Below, piece by piece: positions 59,201-64,000 of a DNA stretch of 64,000 nucleotides. The notes below the pieces were generated by a model that worked only from the letters and a program-made list of their open reading frames with translations, was not told the origin of the DNA and searched no databases. The translations under genes were made by a program, and so were the position numbers. Origin of the DNA: Bromus sterilis (lineage: Eukaryota > Streptophyta > Magnoliopsida > Poales > Poaceae); contig OX465601.1 of assembly GCA_950022295.1 (NCBI GenBank), positions 70,007,501 to 70,071,500 on the forward strand, given 5' to 3'. Within the stretch, counting starts at the first letter, position 1; every line of letters starts with the position of its first letter.

Positions 59201-60095
59201 AGCTGCGTACATATTAGGGATTAAGATCTATAGAGATAGACCTAATCGACGGTTGGCCTTGAGTCAGAACACTTATATTGACAAGATATTGAAAAGGTTC
59301 AGTATGGGTAACTCCAAGAGAGGCCTCTTGCCAGTTATAAAAGGTGTAAAATTAAGCGTGACTCAATGCCCAACCACAGCAAAAGAGAAGGAGGAGATGT
59401 CCTCAAAGCCCTATGCCTCAGCCATAGGTTCTCTCATGTATGCTATGTTATGTACCAGACCGGATTTAGCGTTGGCCATTAGTATGACTAATCGCTACCA
59501 GAGTAATCCGGGAATGGCTCACTGGACAGCAGTAAAGAACATCCTTAAGTACTTGAGAAGAACCAAGGATCTCTTTCTCGTTTATGGAGGAGTTGATGAG
59601 GAACTCACCGTAAAGGGTTACGTTGACGCAAGTCTCGACTCAGATCTAGATGACTCGAAATCCCAGACGGGATATGTTTTCATGTTGAACGGTGGCGCAA
59701 TTAGCTGGAGGAGCGGCAAACAGTCAGTCGTCGCCCAATCTACAATGGAGTCGGAGTATATTGCCGCTTGCGAAGCGTCAAACGAGGCGCTGTGGCTGAA
59801 GAAGTTCGTGATCGAGCTTGGCGACTTTCCCAGCTGCACTGACCCCGTGGGAATCTTCTGCGATAACACGGGTGCCATTGCTAACGCGAAGGAGCCAAGA
59901 ACTCACTCTACATCCAAGCACATCCTCCGAAAGTTCCATGTGACGCGAGACTACGTCAGGGATGGACACACTGGGATTCACAAGATACATGCGGATCTGA
60001 ACGCAGCAGACCCGATGACTAAACCTCTTCCACAGGGCAAGTTTGAAGAACACCGAGAGACCATTGGTGTTAGATACATACCTGATGTAAACTAG
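56255..60095 (+). pseudogene. Element H Copia polyprotein (gag-PR-IN-RT-RNase H)
   Basis: ATG at 56255 (MTAPRPSFNLGSFLEKD). Gag fills about residues 1-240; no CCHC zinc knuckle is present, and the jump KKEHS-CTKYLEDKK suggests its deletion. The protease has WIFDTGS (Asp248). The integrase has His386, His391, Cys417, Cys420 and the triad Asp447, Asp510, Glu546 (36 apart). A TAG at 58082-58084 follows LSYLKI, where a Trp codon is expected. The frame continues with KARLVAKGFRQ, WQMDVKTAFLNG and SIYGLKQASRSWN, then a deletion and frameshift near 59025. From 59097 it has YVDDILLIGND, then SQTGYVFMLNGGAISWRS and STMESEYIA of RNase H, ending at 60095. Defunct but near-complete. Confidence 0.93.
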
Positions 60096-60111
60096 TGTAA
60101 TTTGTACTCTA

Positions 60112-60126
60112 GTGCAAGTGGGAGAC
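60112..60126 (+). other. Element H polypurine tract
   Basis: GTGCAAGTGGGAGAC directly precedes the 3' LTR start TGTTGGATATG; AAGTGGGAGA is the purine run. Confidence 0.75.
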
Positions 60127-60893
60127 TGTTGGATATGTGCCCTAGAGACAAATTAATAAAGATATTTGTCACATATCCGTTTTGTTCATAATAAGTTTTA
60201 TACTGTGCTATAACTGTATTACTTGGAAATACTAATACAGGTGTAGTATAAAACATGGTCCGTAGTTTAACTCGGGTAAACTATCTCATTGGGCAATTGA
60301 TTGATCAAGCTTTCTTGATCATGGCGACACTTAAGTCCATTGACAATGAGGTCATATCGTTAAGGGGAATGATGTGATGGACGTACACCCACCTAAAGTA
60401 TTGCAATGTGATCGAGTCACATAGTTCAGCGTTGCTATGACTTTGTAACATATGACTTAGTCCTTAGACCGTAATGATCATACGTAATTGCCATCTATGA
60501 GGAGACTTTGATTTGTATCCCACCGCCTGACTGAAATATGCTGGCTATAACGGTGCACTTTGGGTATTCCGAAATAGATGGTTGATGAGTATGTTAATAG
60601 ATCAGAGCGGGATTTGTCAGTCCTTGTGATAGGACAGGTACTCTGGGCCCACTCGGTGATATTGCATCAATAGCTTGCAAGCAAGTGACTAGGTCACAAG
60701 AGATGTAATGATCATGGACGAGTAAACTTGTTTGTTGTGAACGAGATGTGAACACGGTATGTAGGATACCGACGATCAAACCTCGGACAAACAAAGTACC
60801 GCGGCACAAAGGGATTACGTCGTATCGTTAACGGTTTCCAAAAGCGATCGAAGTTCATTCGATGGAAGCGCAGGGGCTGTCAAGGATTGTAAC
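60127..60893 (+). repeat. Element H 3' LTR, first 767 bp
   Basis: It matches 53579-54345, then stops at GGATTGTAAC, where the 5' LTR continues CAGGTCCAACTG. GTAAC (60889-60893) is the expected left TSD of element I. Confidence 0.9.
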
Positions 60894-63800
60894 TGTAAGG
60901 CCCGATATGAGGTTCTGTTCCAGATCTAGGTGTTTCCACCCAAATCCGGGGACGAAGCACATATCGGTCCCACCGCGACATATGACAAAGCCATATGCCC
61001 CGGATTTCAAACATGATATCACAACATTACAGATACAAGGATACAACATCTCATACAATCGGCATACAACTGCCTCAAATACAATACAACAGCGGAAGAT
61101 ACATGTCTGAGTACAGACTACAATCAAATGCCTACTGGAAAAGAGAAAAACATCGATCCCATAACCACACGGGTCCAGGCCCTCCGCCGGGATCCGCCTA
61201 ACTAGTCGTCGTCGAGACTCCACGTGAATGTCGATCACCATACATGTTGTCGATCAGAACCCTGAAAAGAGTTTGGGGGTAGTATCATGAGTACAGAGGT
61301 ACTCAGCATCCAACTGTAGTGGTCATCTGACCCAGCAAGGACTTCATCACACGTCATTCTAGGACAACTAGTAGTTTACGGTAAGGAAGGGGTAAGTGGT
61401 GAGGTTGCTGCCGCACTAGCATTTATGAAGTGGCTAGAGATCTAGAGAGTAAGATAAGAAGTCAAGCATTCGATGAGGAATCGCCTCCAACAAGTCTACT
61501 ATCCACCTACATACGCAAACATAACACCTATCCTATCCTTGTCCTCCTCTTCGCATCCCGACGAAGAAGAAGCAGTCAAGGCACACACACGTTGATCAAG
61601 TTGTATTAAAGTTATCTCAGTTGATGTTGTCTATGAACAAGGAGTAGGTCTCAAGTCGTCCATAACCGTGGACACGGCTTCTCGAAAAGATTTAACCCTG
61701 CAGGGGTGTACCAACTGCCCATTACAAGGCTCCGCACGCACGCCCATCTCTCTCAGTTGCTACCCATGATAGGCAACCATTTTATGATTTAGTCCCAAGA
61801 AATTCGGAACGACAGGTCCCTCTAACTAACAACGCACAAATCCGGATGGCCCCGGTGAGTCGACATCCAACTCAAAAGCCGATCGCGCTCTCGAATCGGC
61901 CTCTACCGTCTGGATGAGGTCGGGTTAGCTACCCAAACAGATGTGGGCAGCCCCCTAGCTCCCTGGGGTGGACCAACAAAGAAACCATGTCTCCGCTGGC
62001 CCAAGTTGTTTTAAATAATATCTGCCAGGAGCGACCCAACAGACACACACACGGTTTTCAAATGGTAAAATCAGCTTGGGCCACCACTAGAAATGTTTGA
62101 AGCTAGGTAGGTAAGAAAAGGGGACCCCATAAAATCCCACACGCGGTTAGGCACGCTCAGTCTTAAAACCAATACCCGGAACTCAGATCCTAGGTGACTC
62201 GAATGGAACAAAGCGTCGGGGCGGGATAGCCTAGACCTTCCATCCTTCGTCGAATATAGTCAACATTTATAACAATCATATCATCAACAACAATATAATA
62301 ATGTGATATCCCAAACCCAGGAGTAACAGGGTAACATCGTAGCATCCTAAGCATGCATACTAAGCAGGGGTTGAGCAACGAGAAATAGTAATATAGCAGT
62401 ACAAGGTTTGCTGGGAAGAGACATGGCTGTATCGGTTTGAAAGAGGCTGTAAATATGTGGTAGGATCAAACATCAAACCTAACCTATACTAGCATGCAAA
62501 CCGCTGGTTGAAATAGAATGTATCATAAGTAATGTATAGTCCTTGCCTGTTGATAAGTCGGGTTCCGAAGGTGTAGTTGATCACAAGCTCGCATCGTCTC
62601 CGAGAGGTACCCGCGGAAGCACAAAAGACGATAAACACTGGAAAGCAATCAACGAGAAAGCACTCTATTACTACGGAGCAATACAAGATCAAGAATACAG
62701 CACACGACACGGCAACGCGATACGGATCTATCGTCGAGAACGCTTACTAACAGTTTAAGTGGGGTATCGGTCACACACGACGAGTACCGCACGTTTACGG
62801 TGGTTCAAGTTGCTTAGCTACAGGTGATCAACCAACGGTTATTAACATGGCAACTCAAGCAAGCATGGCATAGCACACAAACACGTCAAAGAGGTGAAGC
62901 ACAAAATAAACTATCTGTGCTAGACAATTTAAGTGAGGCACAATCCTAAACATGGCATACACTAAGTGCCGCACGATGATTAAAAGATTTGGTACTGTTC
63001 TATCCTAAACCATATTTTAGGTTGGTTAACAACAGCAAACAATAGCATAAACACAAAGTACACGAAAAACTAGTCAAGTTACATATAAAGAACACCCCAA
63101 ACGGAGTTACGGTTTAAAAGATATAAGCAAAACAAGTTACGGGCACAATCTGCCAACATCACGAAGCACACTTTAGAGCAAGGCATAAACAGGATAATCA
63201 ATGCAAACATGCTCACAAATGATATGAAACTAAAGTAGACATGGCAGGTAAGGCATGGCAAAAAGAATCATGCAAAAAGACATCATAGATCAAAAGATAT
63301 TAAGCAAACAACATGGCATCGCAAAGTAACAGACTTAGAGAAAAACAGAGGTGGCTGTCAAAAACAGCAGCATAGCAACTTTGGAGCTAAATAACTATAT
63401 GACCAGCAAGCATAATATGACAATGCAATACATGTAATGGAAGTAGACATGATGCTTAACAATATGAAATTGGAATCACTCAATTCCGATAAACGGTCGC
63501 GACACACTCGTCGACCGAAGTTGCAACAAAATAACAGTTTCAGCAACAACAGCACATTAACATCAGGATCACCACTTTGGAGCAAGATTTAATATAGCTA
63601 AAGCACCCAAATATGACAAGTTAAGGCATGGAAATGAAGTACACATGATACTTAACACATAGGAGAAAGAATCAATGCAATAGGCCTCATGGATTAGTCA
63701 CAATCATCATGCAAAGTTGCAATAAAATATTAACAGCAGCACTTAACAGGAAAAGTAGCAGTTTAACGGCCTGATGCCCACTTCAACACACATTTGCAAC

Positions 63801-64000
63801 ATCAATATGACCACAAGTCAAAAAGCTCACAAAAGACGGATTAAAGAGCACAGAGAGCGCAACAATACAAAAAAAGATTCACTTCGTTCCGACCTACGAG
63901 TCAACGGGAAATCGCGTTGCAAGAGAGGTACTTGAAAAAGAAATTCTGGGACTTGGCGAAAATTACAGAGGGGAGCTCGGGCTGGGGCTGTCCATGGCGG
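60894..64000 (-). mobile_element. Element I: long Gypsy-like LTR, runs off the window
   Basis: It starts TGTAAGGCCCGATATGAGG at a sharp break inside H's 3' LTR. No LTR end, primer site or coding domain appears in 3.1 kb, so this is probably one long LTR. It shares the twin-palindrome module (61661-61705) and general layout with E and S1, suggesting a long-LTR Gypsy family in minus orientation. Frames of 60-130 codons (for example 60855-61241) resemble nothing known. Confidence 0.7.
61661..61705. repeat. Twin-palindrome module, element I
   Basis: CCGTGGACACGGCTT, then the imperfect CTTCTCGAAAAG (61678-61689) and the perfect CCCTGCAGGG (61696-61705). Confidence 0.8.

Larger units (their letters stand above)
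53579..60893 (+). mobile_element. Element H: Ty1/Copia retrotransposon
   Basis: 5' LTR 53579-55290, iMet-type primer site, leader, one polyprotein frame with breaks, polypurine tract, and a 3' LTR (60127 onward) split by element I at 60893/60894. Domain order gag-protease-integrase-RT-RNase H is that of Copia. About 13 substitutions are visible between the 767 comparable LTR bases. The gag differs from BARE/Angela types. Confidence 0.92.

Noticed and set aside
1..64000. Host protein-coding genes, CRISPR arrays, bacterial operons or a plasmid origin
   Set aside because: All substantial reading frames trace to retroelements or LTRs; no direct-repeat and spacer array or prokaryotic gene layout is visible.

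Overview
This window is intergenic nuclear DNA of a large-genome grass, most likely a Triticeae (wheat, Aegilops, rye or barley). Essentially all 64 kb can be assigned to LTR retrotransposons. The grounds are Ty3/Gypsy and Ty1/Copia polyproteins with many stops, plant tRNA-Asp and tRNA-iMet primer binding sites, a Copia LTR opening with the Angela/BARE/WIS-like string GATATGCCCTAGAGGC, a long-LTR LARD-type element, and a Cassandra-type TRIM carrying 5S rRNA-like DNA. No host gene, tRNA gene, CRISPR or bacterial feature is visible. Family names beyond Cassandra are not asserted.

The window is a nest up to four levels deep, read from 5-bp target-site duplications (TSDs) and rejoined sequence. 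The outermost host, element A, is a minus-strand Gypsy element: 5' LTR from 52888 rightwards, gag near 52.8-52.1 kb, protease at 51.6 kb, RT at 40.8-40.2 kb, the rest of RT plus RNase H and integrase at 6.05-3.94 kb, and a downstream 168-codon ORF at 1119-1625. Inserted in A are a plus-oriented LTR (127-1070, itself hit by another LTR at 1-126), a solo LTR (1713-3668), element B (6058-40195, TSD GTACC/GTATC inside the RT), element D (41521-51558, TSD ATATC inside the protease) and Copia element H (53579 onward).

B contains a solo LTR (6399-8068, TSD GTAAA), a Copia solo LTR (8301-10260, TSD AATCA), element C (11993-32032, TSD GCATC) and truncated element G (33537-37873, plus strand). C in turn carries element E (16347-27156, TSD CCTTT), which has 4.6-kb LTRs around a non-coding 1.5-kb interior. 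D carries the Cassandra TRIM (44837-45524). The right LTR of H is broken at 60893/60894 by a further long LTR (I) that runs off the window.

The most interesting biology is the C/D/G group. C and D encode gag and protease but no RT, RNase H or integrase; in their place is a second ORF (ORF2, about 400 codons) of a type I do not recognise, behind a spacer with a GC-rich promoter-like block and a conserved CAG/GTAAGT splice donor, and followed 27 bp after its stop by a copy of the element's polypurine-tract motif. G matches the gag-protease half but is cut off before ORF2. The group shares its tRNA-Asp primer site and a palindromic U3 terminus with B, and D shares 25 bp of LTR end with the pol-bearing A, as expected of non-autonomous elements mobilised in trans. 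All coding regions except the 168-codon ORF carry stops or frameshifts.
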